From Holacanthus passer (taxonomy: Eukaryota; Chordata; Actinopteri; Pomacanthidae): a DNA stretch of 64,000 bases. The position numbers and the translations under genes were made by a program. The notes under the pieces are model-generated. The model did not search any database and was not told the origin of the DNA. It saw nothing but the letters and a program-made list of their open reading frames with translations. The stretch spans positions 1,302,001 to 1,366,000 of the forward strand of contig JAFREQ010000044.1 of NCBI GenBank assembly GCA_025331565.1, read 5' to 3'. This document shows, in pieces, positions 13,601-20,539 of this stretch; within the stretch, counting starts at the first letter, position 1; the number at the start of each line of letters is the position of its first letter.

Positions 13601-16600
13601 GTGTTTATTGATGCAGTATATCCTTATTGTCTGAGATCCTAATGAAAACATTTAATTTCTCTCTTCACAGGGGCCTCCAGGACAGCATGGTCCACGAGGC
13701 CCTCAGGGGCCCAATGGGGGAGAGGTAGAGTGCAGCATGACTTTTTATTTATTTCTGTTAATCTGTGTTAAACTTGTTGAAACAATAAATGCACCTGCAT
13801 GATCCATTTTTATCTAGTAATGCTAATCAGCTTAATCAGCATTGCCAAATATTATAATTGGTACTCTGACAATGAATAAATGCCAATCAATTTTTTAATT
13901 TCTTTCTGTCAGATTTTAGTGTGATTTCTTTGCATTTTTAACACAATTCATGGAAATTTATCTTTGAGGCTCAGTCATTATTTTTGTTCATTTATTTTTG
14001 TATTTTAAAAGTTTTCCAAAATCTAACTTTCACAAATGGAATTTTGAAATTACACGCACCCCGTGTGAATATTGGAGTTCTGATATTTTCAAGTGGTGGT
14101 AGCTGCACGCCCTCTGGGACTTAACATGATGCTTTATTCACTTTGAATTTAAGAAGATTTCCATTCAATACACATTAGTATGTACATTTCAAACTGAACA
14201 ATAGCTTATCCTTACACATCACAGATACTTTCTATTTTCCAGTCCCTCATCTCTTCATATGTAGCCTCTTCATTTGAACATTTCCTGCCACAGACCCTCC
14301 ACTGCTTTTGAAATTTGAATTATTAAATAGTATTAGGATATAATCCTTGGGAGAGAGTTATATTTACTGCTCTATGAATCATTAAGAAGTATTAGACTAT
14401 CATCCCTAAGAGGCAGTTATATTTACCTCTAGTAATGGCCGCCTTTTTACAGCCTCTCACACCGGTCAATTATTCAGCAGTGAGCTGCAGAAATCTCTGT
14501 GAGCCAATGCTAGTGCTTCATCACAGGAAGCATGGAAATACACTGGTGCAGAGATGGTGGGACTCATAAATGGACTGATACAGGAAAAGTAGAAAAGAGT
14601 GAAATGGGGTGAGATGGCGTGCGAGGAAAGCAATTGACAGCAGGAGCTCAGTAGTAGTGCACAGCTGTACTCAGCTCTCGTGTTTGTGCACTCTACCAAA
14701 GACATGCTTTTACTGGGTTCGTCTCAAGGCACAAAGCACAATACGCTGACATACATGCGCGCACGCTGACATGCATGCACATACACATGCACAAACAAAC
14801 AAACAAACTGACTGAGAGAAGGGAACTAGAATCCACCCTACTGTGTGACTCAGGCACTATCCACATAGCAAACCTGACACTCAATATTTTTCCTTGTGTG
14901 TGTCTGTTCCAGTTTCAGCATTCTGTGAGCAGAACTGCTGACAAACAAAACAAACAAAAAAAAATACTGCACCAAGAACTTGATTTTCAAAAATCAAATA
15001 AATATTTCAAACCTGCCCTTGTTTTATGATATTTTGGTTCAAGCTGTTCTCTCTCTTCCTGCCACAGGGCCCACCTGGAATGCCTGGTGGAGTTGGTCAG
15101 CCTGGAGTTGTTGGAGAGAAGGTCAGCATTTCCCATTAGCGACTACACAGCTTGTGTCTGTGCACATAAGTAGACAATTGGTGGTTTATGTGTGTGGGCT
15201 TGTGTGCCAGTGTGTGCGGTGTGCTTTTATCTTACTGAATGTTCCCTCTCTACCAGGGTGAGGACGGAGAAGCTGGAGACCCTGGGTCAGCTGGAGAGCT
15301 TGGTATTGCTGTGAGTCACGTTGCCTTCCTGTCTCACTCAACCTCGTCCTTTCTTCACTGTCTCTCTTCACCCTTTCATTGATTCATTTCATGTCATTTC
15401 ATGCGCTGGTTTCCCAGGGTGCTAAAGGCGATGTGGGGGAGAAGGGTGACTCTGGCCTTCCTGGTGCAGCTGGGCCTCCAGGGCCGAGAGGAACACCAGG
15501 GGAGGACGGACCCAAAGGCAACCTCGTGAGTCTTTGTCTCTCTTGATCACTGACTTTTTGTGCTCTGGTTGTCGAGTCAGTCAGTCTGTTAATGTCATGC
15601 CATGTATACGATGGTTTATAACTCACTGTTTTTGCCCATAGGGCCCTATTGGATTCCCTGGAGATTCAGGACCCCCTGGAGAAACTGGTGCCAACGTGAG
15701 TATTATTGTTGTTGTGTAGTTTCATCATTCATTTGTCATTAACTTATTGTTAGGTCATTTCTTCTCCATGACATTTTTTCATATAGGGAATAGACGGTGG
15801 ACAGGGGCCTAAAGGAGACAATGGAGAATCTGGCAAAGCAGTAAGCAGTATTTTCTGTTATTGCACATGTTGACAACACTAGTAGCTCTTGAATGCTCAG
15901 CTAGTCTTTATTCTCTGTGATATTTGAGGATTTGCTTCTTCATCATGATGATTGGATTTTCTTCTCAGTGTTTTTCTGACTGGGTGGGAATGTGTTTCTG
16001 TTTTAACTTTAGTCTTTTTTCTTTTCTCTGCAGGGACCTCCAGGTGCCTCTGGGGAGCCAGGTCCCACAGGACCTCCTGGACGAAGGGTGAGCTTAGCAT
16101 ATTGTATATATTTGTGTGTGAATATGTATGTAGCTATATGTATGTTTTTTTTTTAAAGCTCTTATCATCATCTTAGCAACCTTGTCTTTCTCAACCCTAG
16201 GGTCATATAGGTGCTGCAGGAAAAGAAGGGAAGCAAGGCATGAAGGGAGCCAAGGTAAGGATAATGACTGGGACTGAACTCAACTGTGGTTGTACACGGT
16301 GCTTCCAACAAAGCTCTGTTTTGCTGCTAATGCCTTGCTGTCGATGCCTGTTCCCCTGCTCTGTAGGGGACAATAGGAACCCAGGGTCCAGTGGGGAAGA
16401 CAGGCCCAGTGGGACCACAAGGGCAGCCAGGGAGGTCTGGCCCAGAAGGTCTTCGAGGCATCCCGGGTCCTGCGGTCAGTACACAGTCTGAAGAAATCAA
16501 TAATCAATGCTTCAGCATACTGTAAGCTGATCTTTAATTCATGTGTTTATTTTCTAGGGTGAACAAGGGTTAAATGGGCCACCAGGGCAATCTGGACCAC

Positions 16601-19600
16601 CGGGACCAATTGTAAGATATTTTTTATTGAATGAGAGCGGGGATTTAGGACATTATTAATAATAAATCAGGATTCCCCAAACAATGAAACCATATTTCAG
16701 AAGCATTGACCAACTAATACAGCTGACATTGTTAACAGGGGCCACCAGGACTTCCAGGATTTAAAGGAGACCCCGGAAATAAAGGCGATAAAGTGAGTGT
16801 TTAGCCCTTGACTGAGAAAACACCAGTCTAAATCCTGGAAAACAATGGTCATGAACTGCGTCTCTGTCTGCAGGGTCATGGTGGGTTGATCGGTCTAATT
16901 GGCCCCCCAGGAGAACCTGGTGAGAAGGGAGACAGAGGCCTGCCAGGAAACCAGGGTACACAAGGGCCTAAAGGAGATGAGGTACATACGGTATCTTTGC
17001 AACATGATGCATCTGATACACTTCTACGCAAAAGACGTTCAGTTCACTAACAAGATATGCTCGCTCTTATGTCTAGGGTGTGGCCGGCCTACCTGGTCCC
17101 ACTGGCCCACTGGGACCACCTGGACTCTCAGTAAGTGACATAGCAGATACAACAAAACACATATGTCAACGAGAACGAAGGAAAGGAAATAAGGCTTTAC
17201 GATATTGTCTCTCACTTAATGAAAAGGCATCACCAAGTACACTCATTCTTCTGAAACGTTCATGCAAATTAGCTGTGATACTCAACAGATGCTTGTTTAA
17301 AGGTCACAAGATTTGGATTTCAGGGATTTAGCTGACGATTCCATCTGCAAAGAGCTAAGCACCAGTTCTGTTCGGAGAGCACATAGTCCTGTTATTACTC
17401 ATTGTTACTCAGTAGTGAAAGTAATAATTTTGATGATAACTTGCCATGTCGCTAAGCAGGTGCCTGATTTTCCTGTGAATAGCTGATTAGTATTTTACAG
17501 TTCTTACTTGAGTAATTAGAGTTTTCTAAGCTTTAATAGCTTTTATGCTTTTGCTGCTTACTTACTCCTCCTCTCCACTCCAAGGGTGCAGCTGGTGAGA
17601 AAGGATCAAAGGGAGAAATGGTGAGTCCAGTAATCTGTCTTATTTATACATTGTCATACTCTCACCTCAGCTTGGTTAGCAGCTGCTGGGAGCATATTGC
17701 TGGAGAGAAGAGGAAAAAGTGTGTTTGTTGGCTTAAATGTACCATGCTTCATAATCATAATTCTCTACTGTGTTTACCGCATGTCTTTGGAACTAAAAGC
17801 CTGCTGTACAGCTACGCTTGCCTTGTGTGTGATTTTTCCATTGGGCCCTTTTAATAGGATTTGGTTCTGGTGTGTGTGATGTTATGAAAACCACTATAGT
17901 GTATCTTGAGAGCCAAGGCTTTGACCACAGAGTGCTGATGCACACAGCTGGATAATCCTATAAAGCAGCAGCCATATCTGCCTGGATAAAGCTGGGATTT
18001 AGCCAAGTGGTGTGAGTGAGGCTCCAGGTGAGAAATGATTGACACAAAGTTTTGTCCTCTTCTATTCTCCAGGGTGTCGTTGGTCCCAGAGGAGATCCAG
18101 GTGCCGCTGGCCCCCCAGGACCCCCAGTGAGTACCACCAATGATCCACATCATGTCCTTCTCAATGACAGCTTTATCCTCTTTCTTCCCCTTACACCTCT
18201 TGCTCACCTCTTTGTGCTACCTTCAGGGACCCCCTGCGACAATGGTTCAGCCCCTGCCTATCAGGGAGGGCAGGCGGAAGAGACGAAGGCACTCCGATCG
18301 GGGAGGAGGAGCAGCTCCATCCAGGGAGGAGGATCTAGATATGGAGGAGTTCCTCCAGGGAGATCAGCCTCTGGAGGATGCTGAGGGAATGGAAGAAGTC
18401 TTTGCCACCCTATCTTCCATGAAGACAGAAGTGGAAGTAATGAGGAGGCCCCTGGGAACCTTTGAGAGCCCTGCCCGGACCTGCAAAGAGCTCATGATGG
18501 TCCAACCTGACTACAAAGATGGTTAGCAAAGACATTGCTTCAAAATTGAAGCCTATTTCACCACCCAGGTTTTAATTTAAAAAAAAAAAAAAAGGCTATT
18601 TCAAATATACACACATCCTCTAACATGCAGCCATTTAAGTCAAAATGCTATTTATTATTTTTTTCAGCTGCATGTCATGATCTTGTTGCCCAAACGTGTT
18701 CATTATATCAACATCAGCTGCTTGATCGATGTCCTTTCTCCGTGCACTTTGTAGGGGACTACTGGATTGATCCAAACCAGGGCTGTCACAGAGACTCCAT
18801 CAGGGTCTACTGTAACTTCACAGCTGATGGAGAGACCTGCCTCTACCCTGACAAGAGGATTGAGATGGTAAGTCTCCAATCTCTCGCTGTCAGCTTTTAC
18901 AAAGTCGACCTCGTATTACATCAGAGCACAAATCACTCCCTGTTTCCCCTGAGCCTAAAATGTTACTCAACATCCTCCCTTGCTCCCTCTGTGTGTCTAG
19001 GTGAAATTAGCAGCATGGAACAAAGAGAAGCCAGGAAGCTGGTACAGCCAATACAGGAAAGGCAAGCAGGTACAAAAAAAATCTCCCTCCTCACCTCCTA
19101 CCATTAATCTGAGCTGACTCCAAATGTCAGACAGTCTTTTTCAGCTAAATTACTCATCCTAATTGAGAGTGTTTGAATGATTTTCAGGCATATGATTCAG
19201 ATGCGAGCATTTGTACGAATATGTGTGTATAGGTATACGTGTGTGTGTGTGTGTGTGTGTGTTCATCCATGTGCTTGTGACTGCATGCAAATGTTTTATT
19301 TGTAAATCTATGTATCATATAATTTGGTAATAATTTATTAGACCATGTGAGAGGAGAGAGCTGATTTGATATTGCAGTTGATTTCAGCAGTCAGGATGAC
19401 TCACACAAAGCCATTGGCAGCTCTGTCTCATTGACTAGCATTCAGGGCAGCATGCTCAGAGCGCTGGCCTTTCATGTGCACCTGATCAGAGGTCTCATAA
19501 CCCTCTCAGACAATCACAGAGCTGCCAGCACAATTGTAATTCACAGACTTTCTCACATGGAGTCCTTGAATCTGCTGTTTTTTCCCCCTTAATTTTTTTA

Positions 19601-20539
19601 CTTCCTACTTGAATTTCCCTGCCTGCTCTGATTCTAAAGAGAAGTTGGTGTAACTTTTTCACCCTTGCTCACGTAAACCCCTTCATCAGCACGAGCTGGG
19701 AGATTTGTAATTTCATATTTGTCTAACAGATTATAGGCTCAGACATGTTTTTTCCGTGGCTTCATCTCTTTGAGAGAAAATCTGTTTTTGTGTGTTTTTT
19801 CTCATTCAGTGAGATTTTGTGTCATTTAAGGGCAATGCTGTTTTAAACTTGTGGCTTTAGTACTTATTATATTCCTCTGTCCTTGTAGTACACTAATGCC
19901 TATCTATTTGTGCCATCCAGTTCTCCTACATTGACAGGGATGGGAACCCCGTACATGTAGTTCAGCTGACCTTCCTGAAACTACTGAGTGCCACGGGCAA
20001 GCAGAGCTTCACCTACACCTGCCAGAACTCAGCAGGCTGGTTTGACAGCACCTCCCGCTCCTACCAGAGTGCCCTCCGCTTCCGGGGCAGCAATGACGAG
20101 GAGCTGACACAAGCCAAAAGCCCCTTCATCAACGCAGTGCATGATGGATGCCAGGTCAGTGTGGGGATATGCCAAGGAAAGGGACTAGCTGGACAGATAA
20201 GAATAAGCTTTAATGAAACTAGTGTGTTTATCTGTTGTCTTACTCTGGTCAGCTGGTGCTTGATTTAATAAATGGGCAGCAATCAAATCACAGACTAGAA
20301 CAGGGATTTAGGCCAGAGTGAGTGGGGAGAGCTAGTTAGTAGAATTAAGCCAAGCAAATTCTAATAATGGCTTTATTTTTTTTCTCTTTCAGTTCCGCAA
20401 AGGTCAGGAAAGGACTGTCCTAGAGATTGACTCCCCCTCGGCAGAGCTGCTCCCTATTATAGATGTGGCTCCAGCAGACTTTGGCAACAACAATCAGAAG
20501 TTTGGATTCCAAGTTGGACGAGTATGCTTCAATGGTTAA
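1..20539 (+). CDS. col5a3: col5a3, pro-alpha3(V) collagen, 3' part of gene (51 exons, 5' end outside window)
   Basis: This is a fibrillar collagen chain, secreted and assembled into type V heterotrimers that join or nucleate collagen fibrils in the extracellular matrix. The sequence shows 45 complete helical exons with 939 residues of unbroken Gly-X-Y, then GPP, a linker with a polybasic furin-like site, and a fibrillar C-propeptide (COLFI) ending in VCFNG-stop. Exon sizes and order match human alpha1(V) as recalled, including identical blocks (GEDGFPGFKGDMGIKGDR, GKLGVPGLPGYPGRQGPK). The C-propeptide resembles alpha3(V) more than alpha1(V) or alpha1(XI), and olfm2 lies downstream as it does beside human COL5A3. 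RGD tripeptides occur at the exon 2/3 and 13/14 junctions and in exon 46. The N-terminal domains and about 70 helical residues are outside the window. A col5a1 or col11a assignment is the alternative. Collagen class is certain; the paralogue is likely. Confidence 0.93.
72..98. repeat. (TG)n microsatellite in col5a3 intron
   Basis: Thirteen TG units, about 40 bases before exon 2. Confidence 0.9.
140..193 (+). CDS. col5a3: col5a3 helical exon 2
   Basis: 54 bp, phase 0, TTTTCAG before and GTGAGT after. Reads GDRGFDGLPGLPGNKGHR, the counterpart of the alpha1(V) block GDRGFDGLAGLPGEKGHR. Confidence 0.96.
432..485 (+). CDS. col5a3: col5a3 helical exon 3
   Basis: 54 bp between TTGTAG and GTGATT; reads GDRGKPGPHGPVGEPGEK. 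Its junction with exon 2 creates an RGD tripeptide (HR|GD). Confidence 0.95.
992..1036 (+). CDS. col5a3: col5a3 helical exon 4
   Basis: 45 bp between TTTTAG and GTGAGT; reads GSDGPVGPRGQPGEP. Confidence 0.95.
1037..2308 (+). other. col5a3: col5a3 intron 4 (1.27 kb)
   Basis: Non-coding. It has a purine-rich stretch at about 1775-1930 and a long CA run at 2119-2155. No further exon or RNA gene was recognised. Confidence 0.8.
2119..2155. repeat. (CA)n microsatellite in col5a3 intron
   Basis: Uninterrupted CA run of about 18 units, 150 bases before exon 5. Confidence 0.9.
2309..2362 (+). CDS. col5a3: col5a3 helical exon 5
   Basis: 54 bp between TCTCCAG and GTAAGT; reads GPRGLVGPRGPAGPPGQP. Confidence 0.96.
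2557..2601 (+). CDS. col5a3: col5a3 helical exon 6
   Basis: 45 bp between ATCAG and GTCAGT; reads GIGGTDGVQGSKGNP. Confidence 0.95.
2848..2901 (+). CDS. col5a3: col5a3 helical exon 7
   Basis: 54 bp between TTGACAG and GTACTG; reads GPAGEIGPPGQQGNPGVQ, very close to the alpha1(V) block at this place. Confidence 0.96.
3497..3541 (+). CDS. col5a3: col5a3 helical exon 8
   Basis: 45 bp between GTCTAG and GTAGGT; reads GLPGPQGPIGVPGEK. Confidence 0.95.
3919..3972 (+). CDS. col5a3: col5a3 helical exon 9
   Basis: 54 bp between TATACAG and GTAAGA; reads GPQGKQGIPGLPGIDGPP. Confidence 0.96.
4752..4796 (+). CDS. col5a3: col5a3 helical exon 10
   Basis: 45 bp between ATTTCAG and GTGGGT; reads GHPGREGPPGEKGIQ. 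Confidence 0.95.
5179..5232 (+). CDS. col5a3: col5a3 helical exon 11
   Basis: 54 bp between TTCTTAG and GTGAGA; reads GLPGAQGPVGYPGTRGVK. Confidence 0.96.
5868..5912 (+). CDS. col5a3: col5a3 helical exon 12
   Basis: 45 bp after a T-rich tract and TTTACAG, before GTGAGT; reads GADGVRGLKGSKGEK. Confidence 0.96.
6055..6108 (+). CDS. col5a3: col5a3 helical exon 13
   Basis: 54 bp between ATCATAG and GTGAGA; reads GEDGFPGFKGDMGIKGDR, identical to human alpha1(V) as recalled. The next exon begins GDN, so the junction forms RGD. Confidence 0.97.
6218..6325 (+). CDS. col5a3: col5a3 helical exon 14
   Basis: 108 bp (36 residues) between CTTTAG and GTGCAT. Starts GDNGLPGARGEDGPEGPK and ends GALGIAGEK. 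Confidence 0.96.
6787..6840 (+). CDS. col5a3: col5a3 helical exon 15
   Basis: 54 bp between CTGCAG and GTGATT; reads GKLGVPGLPGYPGRQGPK, identical to the alpha1(V) block as recalled. Confidence 0.97.
7184..7237 (+). CDS. col5a3: col5a3 helical exon 16
   Basis: 54 bp between TCTCCAG and GTGAGG; reads GSLGFPGVAGVLGEKGRR. Confidence 0.96.
7346..7390 (+). CDS. col5a3: col5a3 helical exon 17
   Basis: 45 bp between ATTCAG and GTGAGT; reads GPAGQPGSGGQRGSN. It aligns to the heparin-binding stretch of alpha1(V) but carries fewer basic residues. Confidence 0.95.
7599..7652 (+). CDS. col5a3: col5a3 helical exon 18
   Basis: 54 bp between CAATAG and GTGAGC; reads GARGERGAKGPTGKPGEK. A CA repeat begins 17 bases past the exon end. 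Confidence 0.95.
7669..7695. repeat. (CA)n microsatellite in col5a3 intron
   Basis: CA run starting 17 bases past the exon 18 end. Confidence 0.9.
8034..8078 (+). CDS. col5a3: col5a3 helical exon 19
   Basis: 45 bp between TGGTAG and GTAATC; reads GSSGQDGPPGSPGDQ. Confidence 0.95.
8223..8276 (+). CDS. col5a3: col5a3 helical exon 20
   Basis: 54 bp between TTTCTAG and GTGAGT; reads GPQGPQGRHGEPGPRGPN. Confidence 0.96.
8432..8485 (+). CDS. col5a3: col5a3 helical exon 21
   Basis: 54 bp between CTTTCAG and GTGAGT; reads GPPGKDGLPGHPGQRGEP, one residue different from alpha1(V) as recalled. Confidence 0.96.
8808..8861 (+). CDS. col5a3: col5a3 helical exon 22
   Basis: 54 bp between TCTTCAG and GTAAAA; reads GFQGKNGPPGPPGVVGPQ. 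Confidence 0.96.
8980..9087 (+). CDS. col5a3: col5a3 helical exon 23
   Basis: 108 bp between TTCTTAG and GTGAGT. Starts GKSGETGPTGDRGHPGSP and ends GSAGKEGAK. Confidence 0.96.
9406..9495 (+). CDS. col5a3: col5a3 helical exon 24 (90 bp)
   Basis: 90 bp, the only exon of this size here, between TTTCCAG and GTAATG. Starts GDPGPSGASGKSGPAGLQ and ends GTPGAT. The matching human alpha1(V) block is also 30 residues. Confidence 0.95.
9716..9769 (+). CDS. col5a3: col5a3 helical exon 25
   Basis: 54 bp between CTCCAG and GTAAGT; reads GPAGLKGGEGLPGVAGAI. Confidence 0.96.
9954..10061 (+). CDS. col5a3: col5a3 helical exon 26
   Basis: 108 bp between TTTCCAG and GTAAGA. Starts GATGERGPAGPAGAIGQP and ends GPMGEKGEP. 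Confidence 0.96.
10386..10493 (+). CDS. col5a3: col5a3 helical exon 27
   Basis: 108 bp between TCTCTAG and GTAGTT. Starts GEKGPVGPAGHDGELGPV and ends GPPGEDGDK. Confidence 0.96.
10570..10602. repeat. (TG)n microsatellite in col5a3 intron
   Basis: TG run ending 16 bases before exon 28, where the polypyrimidine tract would lie. Confidence 0.9.
10619..10672 (+). CDS. col5a3: col5a3 helical exon 28
   Basis: 54 bp between CTATAG and GTAAGT; reads GETGGPGQKGSKGDKGEA. A TG repeat (10570-10602) ends 16 bases before the exon. Confidence 0.96.
10886..10939 (+). CDS. col5a3: col5a3 helical exon 29
   Basis: 54 bp between TTCTAG and GTATGT; reads GPPGPVGIQGPVGQPGLT. Confidence 0.96.
11035..11142 (+). 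CDS. col5a3: col5a3 helical exon 30
   Basis: 108 bp between CTTCAG and GTAAAA. Starts GADGEPGPRGQHGMNGAK and ends GASGPSGLQ. Confidence 0.96.
11284..11337 (+). CDS. col5a3: col5a3 helical exon 31
   Basis: 54 bp between TTTGTAG and GTGAGT; reads GMPGPSGEKGESGHVGSM. Confidence 0.96.
11338..13670 (+). other. col5a3: col5a3 intron 31 (2.33 kb, largest visible intron of the gene)
   Basis: Non-coding. It holds a poly-A run at 11641-11655, purine-rich simple sequence at about 12685-12770 and 12960-13020, and no missing helical exon: exons 31 and 32 are adjacent blocks in alpha1(V). No mobile element was recognised. Confidence 0.75.
13671..13724 (+). CDS. col5a3: col5a3 helical exon 32
   Basis: 54 bp between TTCACAG and GTAGAG; reads GPPGQHGPRGPQGPNGGE. 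Confidence 0.95.
13725..15067 (+). other. col5a3: col5a3 intron 32 (1.34 kb) with a diverged 59-bp tandem duplication
   Basis: Non-coding. Two diverged copies of a unit beginning AGTATTAG and containing AGTTATATTTAC start at 14329 and 14388. The rest is AT-rich, with a short CAAA-rich run near 14795. Confidence 0.7.
14329..14446. repeat. Diverged tandem duplication (59-bp unit, two copies)
   Basis: Copies start at 14329 and 14388. They share AGTATTAG, ATCC, AGAG and AGTTATATTTAC in the same order. Confidence 0.6.
15068..15121 (+). CDS. col5a3: col5a3 helical exon 33
   Basis: 54 bp between GCCACAG and GTCAGC; reads GPPGMPGGVGQPGVVGEK. Confidence 0.96.
15257..15310 (+). CDS. col5a3: col5a3 helical exon 34
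   Basis: 54 bp between TACCAG and GTGAGT; reads GEDGEAGDPGSAGELGIA. Confidence 0.96.
15418..15525 (+). CDS. col5a3: col5a3 helical exon 35
   Basis: 108 bp between TTCCCAG and GTGAGT. Starts GAKGDVGEKGDSGLPGAA and ends GEDGPKGNL. Confidence 0.96.
15642..15695 (+). CDS. col5a3: col5a3 helical exon 36
   Basis: 54 bp between CCATAG and GTGAGT; reads GPIGFPGDSGPPGETGAN. Confidence 0.96.
15787..15840 (+). CDS. col5a3: col5a3 helical exon 37
   Basis: 54 bp between CATATAG and GTAAGC; reads GIDGGQGPKGDNGESGKA. Confidence 0.96.
16034..16087 (+). CDS. col5a3: col5a3 helical exon 38
   Basis: 54 bp between CTGCAG and GTGAGC; reads GPPGASGEPGPTGPPGRR. Confidence 0.96.
16201..16254 (+). CDS. col5a3: col5a3 helical exon 39
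   Basis: 54 bp between ACCCTAG and GTAAGG; reads GHIGAAGKEGKQGMKGAK. Confidence 0.96.
16367..16474 (+). CDS. col5a3: col5a3 helical exon 40
   Basis: 108 bp between CTGTAG and GTCAGT. Starts GTIGTQGPVGKTGPVGPQ and ends GLRGIPGPA. Confidence 0.96.
16558..16611 (+). CDS. col5a3: col5a3 helical exon 41
   Basis: 54 bp between TTTCTAG and GTAAGA; reads GEQGLNGPPGQSGPPGPI. Confidence 0.96.
16739..16792 (+). CDS. col5a3: col5a3 helical exon 42
   Basis: 54 bp between TTAACAG and GTGAGT; reads GPPGLPGFKGDPGNKGDK. The following intron, 81 bp, is the shortest in the window. Confidence 0.96.
16874..16981 (+). CDS. col5a3: col5a3 helical exon 43
   Basis: 108 bp between CTGCAG and GTACAT. Starts GHGGLIGLIGPPGEPGEK and ends GTQGPKGDE; GLIGLIGPPGE is shared with alpha1(V). 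Confidence 0.96.
17077..17130 (+). CDS. col5a3: col5a3 helical exon 44
   Basis: 54 bp between GTCTAG and GTAAGT; reads GVAGLPGPTGPLGPPGLS. Confidence 0.96.
17585..17620 (+). CDS. col5a3: col5a3 helical exon 45 (36 bp)
   Basis: 36 bp, the shortest helical exon, between TCCAAG and GTGAGT; reads GAAGEKGSKGEM. The acceptor is AAG instead of CAG. A 12-residue block lies at the same place in alpha1(V). Confidence 0.92.
18073..18126 (+). CDS. col5a3: col5a3 helical exon 46 (last full helical exon)
   Basis: 54 bp between TCTCCAG and GTGAGT; reads GVVGPRGDPGAAGPPGPP and contains an in-exon RGD. Confidence 0.95.
18227..18521 (+). CDS. col5a3: col5a3 exon 47: helix end, telopeptide, furin-like site, start of C-propeptide
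   Basis: 295 bp from TTCAG to GTTAGC, ending in phase 1. It closes the helix with GPP, then reads ATMVQPLPIREGRRKRRRHSD: VQPLPI is shared with alpha1(V), and RRKRRR is a good furin-type cleavage site, as expected for type V chains. An acidic linker follows (EEDLDMEEF, EDAEGMEEVF), then the heptad-like VEVMRRPLG segment and PARTCKEL, the first C-propeptide cysteine. The second conserved cysteine (usually L-C-H-P) is absent: the sequence reads MMVQPDYKDG. Confidence 0.94.
18755..18867 (+). CDS. col5a3: col5a3 exon 48: C-propeptide (COLFI)
   Basis: 113 bp between TTGTAG and GTAAGT, phase 1 in and phase 0 out. Completes DGDYWIDPNQGCHRDS, the calcium-binding and cysteine region that helps trimer assembly, then YCNFTADGETCLYPDKRIEM. 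NFT is an N-glycosylation sequon. The ETCLYPDK wording is more alpha3(V)-like than alpha1(V)-like. Confidence 0.95.
19001..19069 (+). CDS. col5a3: col5a3 exon 49: C-propeptide
   Basis: 69 bp between GTCTAG and GTACAA, phase 0. Reads VKLAAWNKEKPGSWYSQY followed by RKGKQ. Confidence 0.95.
19070..19920 (+). other. col5a3: col5a3 intron 49 (0.85 kb)
   Basis: Non-coding. It carries a GT run at 19239-19262 and is otherwise AT-rich. Nothing else was recognised. Confidence 0.75.
19239..19262. repeat. (GT)n microsatellite in col5a3 intron
   Basis: Twelve GT units. Confidence 0.88.
19921..20154 (+). CDS. col5a3: col5a3 exon 50: C-propeptide core
   Basis: 234 bp between ATCCAG and GTCAGT, phase 0. 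Contains FSYIDRDGNPVHVVQLTF, LKLLSATGKQSFTYTCQN, ALRFRGSNDEELT and DGCQ. The N-glycosylation sequon of most fibrillar chains (Q-N-[IVF]-T) reads QSFT here and is lost. Two cysteines (YTC, GC) are kept. Confidence 0.96.
20393..20539 (+). CDS. col5a3: col5a3 exon 51: last coding exon with stop
   Basis: 147 bp after CTTTCAG, phase 0. Reads FRKGQERTVLEIDSPS, then LLPIIDVAPADFG, QKFGFQVGRVCFNG and TAA. The final cysteine and FGF.VG..CF are the usual end of fibrillar C-propeptides. Confidence 0.97.
   Translation, partial: FRKGQERTVLEIDSPSAELLPIIDVAPADFGNNNQKFGFQVGRVCFNG

Noticed and set aside
11338..13670. A missing collagen exon in the largest intron
   Set aside because: Exons 31 and 32 are adjacent in the alpha1(V) helix, and no Gly-X-Y block with splice sites is present between them.
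18625..19107. 160-codon open frame near the C-propeptide
   Set aside because: It includes intron sequence before 18755 and after 18867; the real exon inside it is annotated separately.
1..20539. col5a1 or col11a1 as the identity of the collagen gene
   Set aside because: The helix alone would allow it, but the C-propeptide (ETCLYPDKR, CHRDS, KLLSAT, TCQN) is closer to alpha3(V), and the neighbour looks like olfm2 and not olfm1. Kept as the alternative, not the call.
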